Assembly: GCA_030834065.1 (NCBI GenBank)
Contig: JAURFX010000004.1
Location: 1-40,110, forward strand
From: Gammaproteobacteria bacterium
Lineage (GTDB): Bacteria > Pseudomonadota > Gammaproteobacteria > Steroidobacterales > Rariloculaceae
Reading direction: 5' to 3'
DNA: 40,110 bases
Of the stretch, positions 28,782-38,481 are shown piece after piece. Made by a program: the position numbers and the translations under genes. The first letter of the stretch is position 1. The number at the start of each line of letters is the position of its first letter. The notes under the pieces are model-generated. The model was not told the origin of the DNA and searched no databases. It worked only from the letters and a program-made list of their open reading frames with translations.

Positions 28782-29252
28782 TTATAAGATCGTAGGATTA
28801 GGTGAGTCACCATAAACTTCATTAGGATCAAAGGTCTTTTCTTTTTCAGTAAATTCTAGATGAATGCTTCCATTTGCATTTTGACTTACTTTTCTGTAGA
28901 AGCATGACCTATAACCAACATGACAACTTGCACTTCCTTCAACTTCAACTTGAATCCAAATGGCATCTTGATCATCATCAATTCGCATTTCTCTAATTTT
29001 TTGGATCAGTCCACTGGTTTTCCCTTTATGCCATATTACCTTGCGACTTCTACTATAGTAGTGAGCTTCACCTGTTTTAATACTAAGCTCAAAACTATCC
29101 TTATTCATATAGCCGAGCATGAGTATTTCTTTGCTGTGAACATCCATAGTGATGACAGGGATTAGCCCTTGTTCATCAAATTTTGGAGCTAGCTCAGTGC
29201 CTTCCTCTACTTGTTCAATTGAGATTCTTTTTTGAAATAACTTATCTTTCAA
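28782..29252 (-). CDS. hisI: Phosphoribosyl-AMP cyclohydrolase (HisI-like, variant metal motif)
   Basis: HisI opens the purine ring of PR-AMP in histidine synthesis. The 156-residue product has LIPVITMD, LMLGYMN, WHKGKTSG, then SASCHVGYRSCF with C110 and C117. The usual DCDxD metal motif reads D92-D93-D94-Q95-D96, so the zinc-ligand cysteine of that motif is replaced by Asp, encoded by three GAT codons in a row. An extra N-terminal stretch of about 25 residues is present. The start is a TTG; no in-frame ATG is available before residue 36. No other his gene is nearby. Function is likely but the ligand change leaves some doubt. Confidence 0.82.
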   Translation of the reverse strand: MKDKLFQKRISIEQVEEGTELAPKFDEQGLIPVITMDVHSKEILMLGYMNKDSFELSIKTGEAHYYSRSRKVIWHKGKTSGLIQKIREMRIDDDQDAIWIQVEVEGSASCHVGYRSCFYRKVSQNANGSIHLEFTEKEKTFDPNEVYGDSPNPTIL

Positions 29253-29311
29253 TATTGATATCCATTAAAATTAGTAATTGATTTTAACATTAATTTAAGA
29301 TTGGGTTTAAG

Positions 29312-30688
29312 ATGCATTTGTTTAATACGCTAACCAAAAAAAAGGAAGAGTTTAAGCCAATCTCTCAGGATAGCGTAAAAATGTATGTCTGTGGACCGAC
29401 GGTTTACAACCACCCACATATTGGTAATGCGAGACCCCCAGTGGTCTTTGATATCTTAGCAAGGCTACTCGAGAGAAAGTTTAATTTAACCTATGTTCGA
29501 AATATTACTGATGTCGATGACAAAATAAATGATGAGGCCAAGAGAAGGGGAATAAGTATTGAAAAACTAACAACCCAATACATTGATATTTATAGAAAAG
29601 ATATGGCTGCATTAGGTGTAAGAAGTCCTAGTATTGAACCAAAGGTTACAGATCATATTGAGTTGATTATTGATTTTATTGAGCAACTTAAATTAAAGGA
29701 TTTTGCATACGAGTCTGATAACCATATCTATTTCGATATTAGTAAATTTGGTGAGTATGGAAAATTATCAGGAAGAAATATTGATGAGCTAATCTCTGGT
29801 GCAAGAGTAGAAGTATCAAAGAATAAAAAAAATCCTGGTGATTTTGTTCTTTGGAAGCCATCGGATAAAGATACGATTGGATGGAGTAGTCCATGGGGGT
29901 ATGGACGACCTGGATGGCATATTGAATGCTCTGTAATGGCTTATCAACATCTAGGTGAGACGATTGATATACATGGAGGTGGCTCAGATCTTATTTTCCC
30001 TCATCACGAAAATGAGATTGCTCAAAGTGAATGCGGATTAAGTATCACAAGGTTTGCTAATTATTGGCTTCATAATGGTTTAATAAATGTGAAATCAGAG
30101 AAAATGAGTAAGTCACTTGGTAATGTGCTTCTTGTGAGTAACTTACTAAATGAGGCAAATGGCGAAGTCATTAGAATGGCCTTAATCGGAACACATTATC
30201 GTCAACCTTTAGATTGGACTGATAGTATTTTAGAGGAGTCAAAAGACAAGCTGGATAGAATGTATGATGCCTTACTTAAATTTGAAACAGATGTTCAGCC
30301 TGATGAAGCAAAGGTTAATCAAATTTGTAAAAAGTTTTTTGAGGCCTTAGAGGATGACTTAAATACCCCTAAGGCTTTAGCTGAAGTTTTTGCAATCGTT
30401 AAGCAATTAAATTCTCAAGGCAATGAGGCTGAGCGTGTTGCATTAATTGCTGCAATAAAAAAATGTGGCGATTTTCTTGGTATTCTCAGCTATTCCCCTA
30501 AGCAGTGGTTTCAGGAAAATAATAATTTAAAGCTAACTGAAGAAGAAATATTAAACCTTTTGGAGCTTAGAAATATTGCAAGAAGTAAAAAAGACTTTAC
30601 AGAGTCTGACAGAATCAGAGATGACTTACTCTCACAGGGAATTAGTATTGAAGATACAAAAGAAGGCACAATTTGGAAATATTTATAA
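29312..30688 (+). CDS. cysS: Cysteine--tRNA ligase
   Basis: This class Ia synthetase charges tRNA-Cys. The 458 residues (E. coli 461) carry the zinc-binding C27 in [10 protein letters not shown], the HIGH-type PHIGNA (35-40) and KMSKS at 264-268. The 59-base divergent gap to hisI must hold its promoter, but I see no convincing -35/-10 pair. yidD starts five bases after its stop. Confidence 0.98.
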   Translation: MHLFNTLTKKKEEFKPISQDSVKMYVCGPTVYNHPHIGNARPPVVFDILARLLERKFNLTYVRNITDVDDKINDEAKRRGISIEKLTTQYIDIYRKDMAALGVRSPSIEPKVTDHIELIIDFIEQLKLKDFAYESDNHIYFDISKFGEYGKLSGRNIDELISGARVEVSKNKKNPGDFVLWKPSDKDTIGWSSPWGYGRPGWHIECSVMAYQHLGETIDIHGGGSDLIFPHHENEIAQSECGLSITRFANYWLHNGLINVKSEKMSKSLGNVLLVSNLLNEANGEVIRMALIGTHYRQPLDWTDSILEESKDKLDRMYDALLKFETDVQPDEAKVNQICKKFFEALEDDLNTPKALAEVFAIVKQLNSQGNEAERVALIAAIKKCGDFLGILSYSPKQWFQENNNLKLTEEEILNLLELRNIARSKKDFTESDRIRDDLLSQGISIEDTKEGTIWKYL

Positions 30689-30693
30689 GTAAA

Positions 30694-30909
30694 GTGAGAT
30701 TTTTGATAGCTAAAATCTTTATTTGTATCATACGAATTTACCAATATTGTATTTCACCTTTATTCCCACCATCTTGTAGATATCATCCCACTTGCTCACA
30801 ATATATGATTTTTGCTATCAAAAAAGAAGGCCCCCTAAAAGGAGTCTTCATCGGCTTAAAGAGAATAATCACTTGTCACCCATGGGGAGGCGCTCAAAGT
30901 GAAGATTAG
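30694..30909 (+). CDS. yidD: Membrane protein insertion efficiency factor YidD
   Basis: YidD is a small amphipathic membrane-associated protein that helps YidC-mediated insertion. The GTG at 30694 gives 71 residues; it is preferred over a TTG inside cysS because the family core [20 protein letters not shown] starts shortly after it. The cysteine pattern [10 protein letters not shown] and C-terminal CHPWGGAQ are characteristic. It is usually found in rpmH-rnpA-yidD-yidC; here it is between cysS and holA. Confidence 0.9.
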   Translation: MRFLIAKIFICIIRIYQYCISPLFPPSCRYHPTCSQYMIFAIKKEGPLKGVFIGLKRIITCHPWGGAQSED

Positions 30910-31915
30910 TCTAAATTCGATGAATCAAGACCTTTTAGACACTAAATGTAATATTTACCTAGTTTCAAGTAATGAACTGCTACTTTCCCAAGACGTAGAG
31001 GATATGATTTCAAAGTCACTCATCTCTAGAGGATATACATTTGGCACAAGAGAAAGTCATTCTCGGACGTTTGATATTCTTAGTTGGGCGGAGCGTATTT
31101 TTTCGCCTTCACTTTTTGCCTCAGCAGAATTTCATTTCCTACACCTTAATAGTTTTTCTATAAAAGAGGATGAGCTGATCAGTATTTTAAATAGGCTTAG
31201 GGAATCAGGTTTAGAAAATACCTCAATAATCATTCATGCCCCCTTTGTTACTTACCAATATGAAAATAAAGCATGGATAAAATTTGTTATAGAGCATGGC
31301 TTATTAATTCAATGTTGGCCAATTCAAGATAAGGATTTTCCTGCCTGGATTCAAAGTAGAGCCAAAAAACTAAATATTACCCTTACAATAAATGCAGCAA
31401 TTACGCTTGCTAGCTTGTCAGAAAATAATCTATACGCAGCAAATAATCTCATCCATACATTATCTCTAGACCCCCTAAAGGTTAACTTTGATGAAAATGA
31501 TGTAATAAAGATAAGTGATAATGCCTCTAGTTTTGATGCTTATAAATTGGCTGATGCAGTTCTTGAATGCAATGAAAAAAAAATATTTAGGATCTACTAT
31601 ACGCTGAGGAAGGCAAATGCCCCTCTGCCTCAAATATTATTTGCAATATTTAGGGATTTTAAGATTCTATATAATATTATTTTGGATCAAACTGATATAA
31701 AAAATAGAAACTTAGATCTTTCTAAATACGGTGTTTGGAAGAAAAGACAACCAATATTTCATCTTGCGCTACAGTATTATGATAAAAGCTTCATTGAACT
31801 TATGTTTCATAAAATTTTTATTCTAGAAAAGTCAATTAAGGGAGTAGCGGATTCTTCTGGCTGGGATGAGCTTACCAAGTTTTTGAATTCCATTGCCCTC
31901 AAAAAAGCTTCTTAA
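30899..31915 (+). CDS. holA: DNA polymerase III delta subunit
   Basis: The delta subunit opens the beta clamp during clamp loading. The 338-residue product (E. coli 343) begins with a GTG at 30899, 11 bases inside yidD; the N terminus [13 protein letters not shown] aligns by eye with the E. coli start, so it is preferred over the ATG at 30920. The AAA+-like N-terminal region carries [14 protein letters not shown], where E. coli has a similar stretch. Order holA-nadD-rsfS-rlmH agrees with E. coli. Confidence 0.9.
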   Translation: MKISLNSMNQDLLDTKCNIYLVSSNELLLSQDVEDMISKSLISRGYTFGTRESHSRTFDILSWAERIFSPSLFASAEFHFLHLNSFSIKEDELISILNRLRESGLENTSIIIHAPFVTYQYENKAWIKFVIEHGLLIQCWPIQDKDFPAWIQSRAKKLNITLTINAAITLASLSENNLYAANNLIHTLSLDPLKVNFDENDVIKISDNASSFDAYKLADAVLECNEKKIFRIYYTLRKANAPLPQILFAIFRDFKILYNIILDQTDIKNRNLDLSKYGVWKKRQPIFHLALQYYDKSFIELMFHKIFILEKSIKGVADSSGWDELTKFLNSIALKKAS

Positions 31916-31921
31916 GAAAAA

Positions 31922-32518
31922 ATGAAGAAAGAAAATATCTTATTGTATGGAGGAAGTTTTGATCCAATCCATCTTGGTCACGAGGAAGTCATTAAGTCAG
32001 TTCATAAAGAGTTAAACTTAAATCGAATAATTCTTGTTCCTAATTATCAATCACCATTAAAAGATAAGGCATTTTTAAGCCCTATTGATCGATTATTATG
32101 TATTGATCAAGTATTAAAACGTTATCCTTACCTAGAGCTTAGTACTTATGAAATTAAGAAGGAGGCTATCTCCTATAGCTATGAGACAGTAAAATTTTTT
32201 ATAGAATCTTATGTAAACTCAAATATTATTTTTTTAATTGGAGCTGATAACTGGGAGAATAGATCAAAATGGAAAAATTTTGATTTTATTCTAAGAAAAT
32301 CACATGTGCTTATTGTAGGTAGGCCTGGAGTTAACATAGAACAATTAAATAAATATCCGTATGAACCTAAATCATTTGGAGAACCAGGAGGAATCACATA
32401 TTTTGAGGGCCCAATGATTGATATGTCATCGACTCAAGTAAAAGAAATAATAATACAGGATATGAATTTATCAAATGTTCTGCATCCAGATATAATACCT
32501 ATTGTAAAAAACAGATGA
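31922..32518 (+). CDS. nadD: Nicotinate-nucleotide adenylyltransferase
   Basis: NadD makes nicotinate adenine dinucleotide in NAD synthesis. The 198-residue product has the nucleotidyltransferase motif GGSFDPIHLGH (10-20), with H17 and H20 at the active site, and the C-terminal MSSTQVKEI of the ISSTxIR type. Its stop overlaps rsfS by four bases (ATGA). Confidence 0.96.
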   Translation: MKKENILLYGGSFDPIHLGHEEVIKSVHKELNLNRIILVPNYQSPLKDKAFLSPIDRLLCIDQVLKRYPYLELSTYEIKKEAISYSYETVKFFIESYVNSNIIFLIGADNWENRSKWKNFDFILRKSHVLIVGRPGVNIEQLNKYPYEPKSFGEPGGITYFEGPMIDMSSTQVKEIIIQDMNLSNVLHPDIIPIVKNR

Positions 32519-32865
32519 AAACAGAAGATTTAAACCAATTGATTTTTGAGATCTTAGACGAGGGAAAAGCAACTGATATTATCCTTTTAGATCTCAATAA
32601 TTTATCAAATATGATCGATTATATGTTTATAGTCACAGGAAGATCTAATAGGCATATTTCTTCGTTAGCCGATAAGGTTTCTGACGCTGTAAAAAAGCAA
32701 TTTAATATTAAGTCAATGGTTGAGGGTGAGCGAATAAGTGATTGGATATTGATCGATACTTTCACAACGACTGTTAATCTTATGACTCAAGATGTTAGAG
32801 AATTCTATGCACTTGAGAAGCTTTGGGGTGCATCAGGCAAAAGCAATTATGTAGCTCTTAAATGA
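32515..32865 (+). CDS. rsfS: Ribosome silencing factor RsfS
   Basis: RsfS binds L14 and blocks subunit joining in starvation. The 116-residue product (E. coli 105) contains NMIDYMFIVTGRSNRHISSL and a C-terminal DVREFYALEKLWG, both diagnostic of the Iojap family. It overlaps nadD and rlmH by four bases each (ATGA), so the three are translationally coupled. Confidence 0.96.
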   Translation: MKTEDLNQLIFEILDEGKATDIILLDLNNLSNMIDYMFIVTGRSNRHISSLADKVSDAVKKQFNIKSMVEGERISDWILIDTFTTTVNLMTQDVREFYALEKLWGASGKSNYVALK

Positions 32866-33308
32866 AATTTAACCTGCATATCGATCAGGATAAATTTCCT
32901 AAATGGATTTATGCTGGCTTTGATAATTATGCAGATAAATTTAGATTTCCATATGAGCTTGTATTAGTTGAAAAATCTTTGCTCTACAAAAATCTTATTA
33001 AATATTCCAATATAGCTAAGCCATTTTCCAAACCGACGGGACATTACTATATTGGCCTTGATTCGCCCTCAAGGGTATTAGATAGTCAACAGCTCAGCAA
33101 CCATTTGCAGTCATTATCTCAAGGGTTTTCAGAGTTACATTTTTTTATTGGCTCAGCATATGGACATCCTAATAACGTTAAAAGCTATTTTGACGAAAGT
33201 TTAAGCCTCTCAAGCTTAACTTTCGGTCATCAAATTATGATACCTATAATGGCTGAAGTGATTTATAGAAGTTATACTTTAATGATTGGTCATCCTTATC
33301 ATAAATAA
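32862..33308 (+). CDS. rlmH: 23S rRNA pseudouridine-1915 N3-methyltransferase RlmH
   Basis: RlmH is a small SPOUT methyltransferase modifying pseudouridine 1915 of 23S rRNA. The 148 residues (E. coli 155) are divergent in the N-terminal half, but the knot region FFIGSAYGH and the C-terminal tail LMIGHPYHK support the call, as does its place after rsfS. The usual GGPxG loop is GSAYG here. The next gene starts on the base after its stop. Confidence 0.88.
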   Translation: MKFNLHIDQDKFPKWIYAGFDNYADKFRFPYELVLVEKSLLYKNLIKYSNIAKPFSKPTGHYYIGLDSPSRVLDSQQLSNHLQSLSQGFSELHFFIGSAYGHPNNVKSYFDESLSLSSLTFGHQIMIPIMAEVIYRSYTLMIGHPYHK

Positions 33309-36300
33309 ATGAAATTCTTTTTACGCTTAACAAAGTTTCTTGCCTTTAGTATGGGGGTCATGGTTATTTTTATAGCCCTAACTTTTGCTGCACTAAAGCT
33401 TATAATTGAGCAAAATATGACTTTTCAAAACTATTTAAGAAGTCAGATAAGCAATATTTCAAATAACCAATTTCTTTATGATGATGTTACTTTGCAGTGG
33501 CAGCTAAGAGGGCCCGAGCTAGGCTTTTCAAACATTCAAATTATTAATCAAAATAAAATTAAATTTAGTACTAATTCTGAATTAATTTTTAGACCAAATT
33601 TATGGAATTTTCTTTTCAATGATAATGCGCCAATAGGAGCTTTAATAATAGATCAGGGGGTCATTGATTTCGATAATGGAACTTTAATAGAAAATCAGCA
33701 ATCTTTAAATCAAGTGAATAGCGTAATATTTGTGCCATTAAATTGCACACTGCTAATTAATCATTTAGACCTCAATATCAATAGTAGCAATCAAGAATTT
33801 AATTTCTCTGATCTCGTATTGTTTTTACAATTCGGAACGGAACAAATTACAGTCAATATTATTGGAGAAAATATTCTTGGTATAGATGAAGTTGAGGTAT
33901 TTGTAGAGTCACAGGATATTAGGCTTGAAAGTTATGATTTTTTTATTGAGGCAAGAGGCGCTAGCGATAAAGATATCTTAATCTTGTTAGAAGATTATAT
34001 AAATGAAGAGATTTTTTCAGGCAGTTTCAATGCATCAATTTGGGCGGGCTATCGAGAAGGCAGTGTAGCAACAGGAAGCTTAAGTTTTCAGTCTATAGAC
34101 AACATAAATTTGCTAGGTTCTGCATTTGATAATATTGCATTTCAAATGGAATGGGAGCGATTAAATTCATCAACAAATTTATTCTTTTCTAATATTGATT
34201 TTAATCATGAGAATACTTTTTGGGCTGAAAATGCCTATTTAGATTTAAATTTAACTCGAAATCGAGAAATATCTTCATTTGGGATTACTGGTAATTATTT
34301 TGATGCAACCTTTTTGAAACTTTTATCAGAGAATTTTCTGAATACGAATGCTAATTCATTTGAAATGCTTTCAGGGCTCAATGTTGAAGGTATGATCGAG
34401 GATTATGAGTTGTTCGGCAGGATAGATTTAGAGAGGAAAATTAAAATTGAAAGTATCCGTGCCGATCATTTTAATATTTCAGTTCAAAATGATCAATTTT
34501 CATTGATAAACCTCAGTGGGGTGTTAGATTACTCAGATAATCAAATTGATCTAGGAATTAATGCAGCAGATATATCATTAAATTATGGTAATTCTGATAT
34601 CTATTTTGAAGAGCTCCGTGGTCAAATAACGTATGCCTATGAAGATGATAAAGAAGTTTTTTCGATTATAGGTTTATATGCACTAAACGATGATGAGGTA
34701 ATTAACTTAAGTTCTGAGCTATCGATCAATGACAAAAATTTAAATTCCATAGCTTTAAATACTCAGCTGAGCAATCTTTCGCTTAATAAATATGTAGATT
34801 TTATTGGTCCCCTTGGAGAGGATATTTTTGAATTTGAGTTGCTTGATGGGCAGATAGAAAATTTAGATCTAGAAGTACAATTTACAAATAATGATAATTT
34901 TCTAGATGATGCAATATTTGGATCATTTAATGCCTCTTTTATGCAATTGAGCTCTCCTGTCATCAATCGTGAAATAAATTTTAATAATACACACGGGCAG
35001 TTCTTTGAAAGAGATATTTATATAGAGGGAAAAGGTGGCGTGTTCTCAAGAGATGATATTTTTCGACTAAATCTTAATTTTTCTGATACTCCAATATTTA
35101 ATATTGTCAGCATGAATGTTGCTAATGCTTTTGATCTTCATGACGTTTATCTTGCGCTTGCACGATCAATCCCAACAATGAGATATGAGGATCCATCTTT
35201 TGAGTTTACTGATGGAGATATCAATTTAAATATTAGTATCACAACAGAGCTTTTTCCTTTAAATATAATTGATTATCAAATAGATTCAAATTTTACTGAT
35301 CTTGAGCTCGAATTTATAAATAACAGTCTTCGAGTTAATAATATTGCGGGCAGCATATTCATTTCACCCCTTGGGATTCAAAGCTCAAATATGGAAGCAA
35401 AAATTTATGAGGAATTAATTGAAATTGAAATCAGTGAGATCTATGAGTTTCCTTATGATTCAGAATGGATTTTAAATGGTAGGCTATTTACCAATGAGAT
35501 TATGGCTATCTATTTTCCTGATTGGGCTCCATTTATTGAAGCTAATGCCTATGGCTCAATAGCAATTAAGCGCCCAAGTATATTTCGTGAACTTGATGAT
35601 CAATCACCTAAAATGTTAATCGAGATAAGTTCTGACTTAGAAGATTTTTCTATTAGTATGCCAGAGCCATTTTCTAAGACGGGACAACAATCTTGGAATC
35701 TATTTTTAAATACAACCTATTTTAATAATAATCAAATCAAATCCATAGGCAGCCTTAATGATGAGATCTTTATCAATATGAATTACAGAGGCCTTCAGAA
35801 TCAATCGATAATTTTTGAAAATGGTGTCATTCAGCTCAATCAATCACTTGATCTAAGCCCTGTAGAGGAAGGTCTTTTTATCATCGGTTCAACACAAACA
35901 ATGGACTTAGCAGATTGGATTGTTTTTAATTCTCAACAAAATGCTAACTCAAATATCAAGGAAATTGATATTGACATTATCAATGCCCGCATGAATGGAG
36001 TCCCCATTGGTACTACCAGCATTCATTTTATTAATGACGTTGGAAATGCAAGTTATGAGATCTTTGGTGATGATATTATTGGTAATATTAGCTTAACTGA
36101 GGGTTTGTCAGGTTCTAACTACCAGATCGAGCTTCAAAAAATGGCTTTTCATCCTGATCAAGTATTTCGGTTAGCCCCCGGTGAAAGCTTAGATAATTTT
36201 AGTATCAATATTAAAAATTTTTACTGGCAAGATAGACTCATAGGGAATTTAGAAATAACAGCTAATACTGAAAATGACATACTAAAGATTGATGATCTAA

Positions 36301-37019
36301 CGTTAGTAAATCAGAGTTATATTATTGAAATGAATGGAATTCAAGTGGGATCTGATGATTCAGAGTATTCTTCTCAGGTAAATTTTCAATTAACTGCATC
36401 TGATGTATCAAATACTTTGGATAATCTTGGTGTTGATCTAGCAATCGAAGGAAATTACCTATATTTAAATGGTGAGCTCCTTTGGCAGGACAATCTATCA
36501 AATTGGCAATCAGATACTTTGGAGGGACAGATTCAAATAAATTTATCCGATGGGTTACTGCCTAATCTTGAACCCGGGGCAGGCAGGATTGCAGGGCTGA
36601 TGAGCTTTACAGCATTGCCTAGAAGATTAGCTTTTGACTTTAGGGATGTCTTTTCGCCTGGCTTATCCTATGACGAGATAAGCGCAGACTATTTAATTAG
36701 TTCTGGTATAGCCTACACGGAAAATTTTCTATTATCTGGACCGATAGCAGATATATCGATTACTGGTAATCTTGATATTGTAAATGAGAACTATCTTCAA
36801 CTTGCTTTGGTATCTGATGATGCGGGAGACGCGCTACCATCTATTGGATTTTTTGCAGGACCTGGAGTAGGGACAGCATTATTGTTGTTTTCTCAAATAT
36901 TTAAACAGCCAATTCAGGGTATAAGTCGTGCAGCTTACTGTATTTCAGGAAATTGGGAGGATCCTTTAGTTGAGTTAATTACAGGAGAAATTGCTAACTC
37001 AAATTGTCAAAGTTTATAG
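33309..37019 (+). CDS. yhdP: YhdP-family AsmA-like envelope protein
   Basis: The 1236-residue product has one N-terminal membrane helix (about 11-33) and a long periplasmic region rich in alternating hydrophobic beta-strand-like segments, the AsmA/DUF3971 pattern; E. coli YhdP has 1266 residues. The C-terminal segment GRIAGLMSFTALPRRLAFDFRD-type is conserved, here split by GAGRIAGLMSFTALPRRLAF. YhdP-like proteins bridge the periplasm to move phospholipid to the outer membrane. The following tldD, as in E. coli yhdP-tldD, supports the call. Sequence is asparagine- and isoleucine-rich and fast-evolving. Confidence 0.88.
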   Translation: MKFFLRLTKFLAFSMGVMVIFIALTFAALKLIIEQNMTFQNYLRSQISNISNNQFLYDDVTLQWQLRGPELGFSNIQIINQNKIKFSTNSELIFRPNLWNFLFNDNAPIGALIIDQGVIDFDNGTLIENQQSLNQVNSVIFVPLNCTLLINHLDLNINSSNQEFNFSDLVLFLQFGTEQITVNIIGENILGIDEVEVFVESQDIRLESYDFFIEARGASDKDILILLEDYINEEIFSGSFNASIWAGYREGSVATGSLSFQSIDNINLLGSAFDNIAFQMEWERLNSSTNLFFSNIDFNHENTFWAENAYLDLNLTRNREISSFGITGNYFDATFLKLLSENFLNTNANSFEMLSGLNVEGMIEDYELFGRIDLERKIKIESIRADHFNISVQNDQFSLINLSGVLDYSDNQIDLGINAADISLNYGNSDIYFEELRGQITYAYEDDKEVFSIIGLYALNDDEVINLSSELSINDKNLNSIALNTQLSNLSLNKYVDFIGPLGEDIFEFELLDGQIENLDLEVQFTNNDNFLDDAIFGSFNASFMQLSSPVINREINFNNTHGQFFERDIYIEGKGGVFSRDDIFRLNLNFSDTPIFNIVSMNVANAFDLHDVYLALARSIPTMRYEDPSFEFTDGDINLNISITTELFPLNIIDYQIDSNFTDLELEFINNSLRVNNIAGSIFISPLGIQSSNMEAKIYEELIEIEISEIYEFPYDSEWILNGRLFTNEIMAIYFPDWAPFIEANAYGSIAIKRPSIFRELDDQSPKMLIEISSDLEDFSISMPEPFSKTGQQSWNLFLNTTYFNNNQIKSIGSLNDEIFINMNYRGLQNQSIIFENGVIQLNQSLDLSPVEEGLFIIGSTQTMDLADWIVFNSQQNANSNIKEIDIDIINARMNGVPIGTTSIHFINDVGNASYEIFGDDIIGNISLTEGLSGSNYQIELQKMAFHPDQVFRLAPGESLDNFSINIKNFYWQDRLIGNLEITANTENDILKIDDLTLVNQSYIIEMNGIQVGSDDSEYSSQVNFQLTASDVSNTLDNLGVDLAIEGNYLYLNGELLWQDNLSNWQSDTLEGQIQINLSDGLLPNLEPGAGRIAGLMSFTALPRRLAFDFRDVFSPGLSYDEISADYLISSGIAYTENFLLSGPIADISITGNLDIVNENYLQLALVSDDAGDALPSIGFFAGPGVGTALLLFSQIFKQPIQGISRAAYCISGNWEDPLVELITGEIANSNCQSL

Positions 37020-37023
37020 TTTT

Positions 37024-38481
37024 ATGCCTTCAGATTTCACAAATAAAATCATTAATGAATTAGAGAACACCTCACCAATATCAAGAGGAAATTTAAATAC
37101 CTATTTAGGCCGGCTTTTTTCAAAGCAGACGGAATTTGCAGATTTTTATTATCAATATAAAGAAATTGAGAGCTGGTCACTTGAAGATAGCATAATCAAA
37201 AATGCAAGCTTTAGTATCGATCAAGGGATAGGTATTCGAACTATCGAAGGAGAGAAAACAGGTTTTTCTTATACGAATAATTTGGATAACAAAAGCATAA
37301 ACAATACTATCAATCTTGCTCACAACATAAATAATCTTGCTTATTCAAGAGAAATTAGACCTACGAGGATTAATAGATCAGATAGTCTTTATACCTCATC
37401 AAATATTATTTATGAGATGAAAGAAAATGAAAAAGTTAATTTATTGTCACTTTTAGATAAAAAGGCTAGAGATAAGGATAATCGAGTCAAGCAAGTGCAG
37501 GCTAGTTTAAGTTTTACATTTGAGAAAGTACTGATTTGTAATTCTGAGGAAGAATTTATTGGAGATATTAGGCCACTTGTTAGGCTTAACCTTAGTATAT
37601 TGTTATCTGAGAATGGTAAGAATGAGCAGGGCTATGTTGGAGTTGGAGGTAGGTATTCTATTGAGGAATTTAAAGCAAAAACTCATAACTTAGATTCTAT
37701 TATTGATGAAGCCATTAGGATCGCCTCAGTGAATCTAAATGCAGTCGAATGTCCAAGTGGAGAGCAAACAGTAGTGCTTGGTAATGGTTGGCCAGGAATT
37801 TTATTGCATGAGGCAATTGGGCATGGTCTTGAAGGTGACTTTATCAGAAAAAAAACATCCTCATTCAATCAGCTACTCGGAGCAAAGATTGCTTCAAAGG
37901 AAGTTACTGTTTTTGATGATGGAACATTACCAGGAGAAAGGGGGTCGTTAAATTTTGACGATGAAGGGCAACCCTCTAATCAGACAATATTAATTGAGAA
38001 TGGGAAGCTTGTGAATTTTATGCAAGATAAACAAAATGCGAATCTTATGAATGTGAGTGCCACTGGTAATGGAAGAAGAGAGAGCTATGCGCATATACCA
38101 ATGCCAAGAATGACAAATACATATATGATCGGACAAGATAAAACCAAAGATGAAATTATTGAGAGTGTAAAAAGTGGAATTTATGCCCCTGGATTTTCTG
38201 GTGGTCAAGTTGATATAACTTCGGGTAAGTTTGTTTTTGAAGCAAGTGAGGCATATTTGATTGAAAACGGAAAAATACAATCTCCTGTCAAGGGCGCTAT
38301 GCTTATAGGGGACGGACCAAGCGTTTTAAAAAGAATATCAATGGTGGGTAATGATTTTAAATTAGCACCGGGCATTGGTATTTGCGGCAAGGATGGTCAG
38401 TCCGTTCCAGTTGGAGTAGGTCAGCCAACCGTAAGGATCGATAAATTAACCGTAGGTGGAACTAGTTTACAAGAGCAATAG
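37024..38481 (+). CDS. tldD: Metalloprotease TldD
   Basis: TldD pairs with TldE/PmbA as a heterodimeric metalloprotease that degrades unfolded peptides and matures microcin B17 and CcdA. Start ATG 37024 gives 485 residues (E. coli 481). The catalytic motif HEAIGHGLEGD has H262, E263 and H267 (HExxxH), and the conserved GRRESYAHIPMPRMTNTY follows. TldE is not in the window. The final 15 bases overlap purK on the opposite strand. Confidence 0.96.
   Translation: MPSDFTNKIINELENTSPISRGNLNTYLGRLFSKQTEFADFYYQYKEIESWSLEDSIIKNASFSIDQGIGIRTIEGEKTGFSYTNNLDNKSINNTINLAHNINNLAYSREIRPTRINRSDSLYTSSNIIYEMKENEKVNLLSLLDKKARDKDNRVKQVQASLSFTFEKVLICNSEEEFIGDIRPLVRLNLSILLSENGKNEQGYVGVGGRYSIEEFKAKTHNLDSIIDEAIRIASVNLNAVECPSGEQTVVLGNGWPGILLHEAIGHGLEGDFIRKKTSSFNQLLGAKIASKEVTVFDDGTLPGERGSLNFDDEGQPSNQTILIENGKLVNFMQDKQNANLMNVSATGNGRRESYAHIPMPRMTNTYMIGQDKTKDEIIESVKSGIYAPGFSGGQVDITSGKFVFEASEAYLIENGKIQSPVKGAMLIGDGPSVLKRISMVGNDFKLAPGIGICGKDGQSVPVGVGQPTVRIDKLTVGGTSLQEQ

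Noticed and set aside
29242-29265. ATG at 29265 on the minus strand as an alternative hisI start
   Set aside because: It is out of frame with hisI and ends after seven codons.
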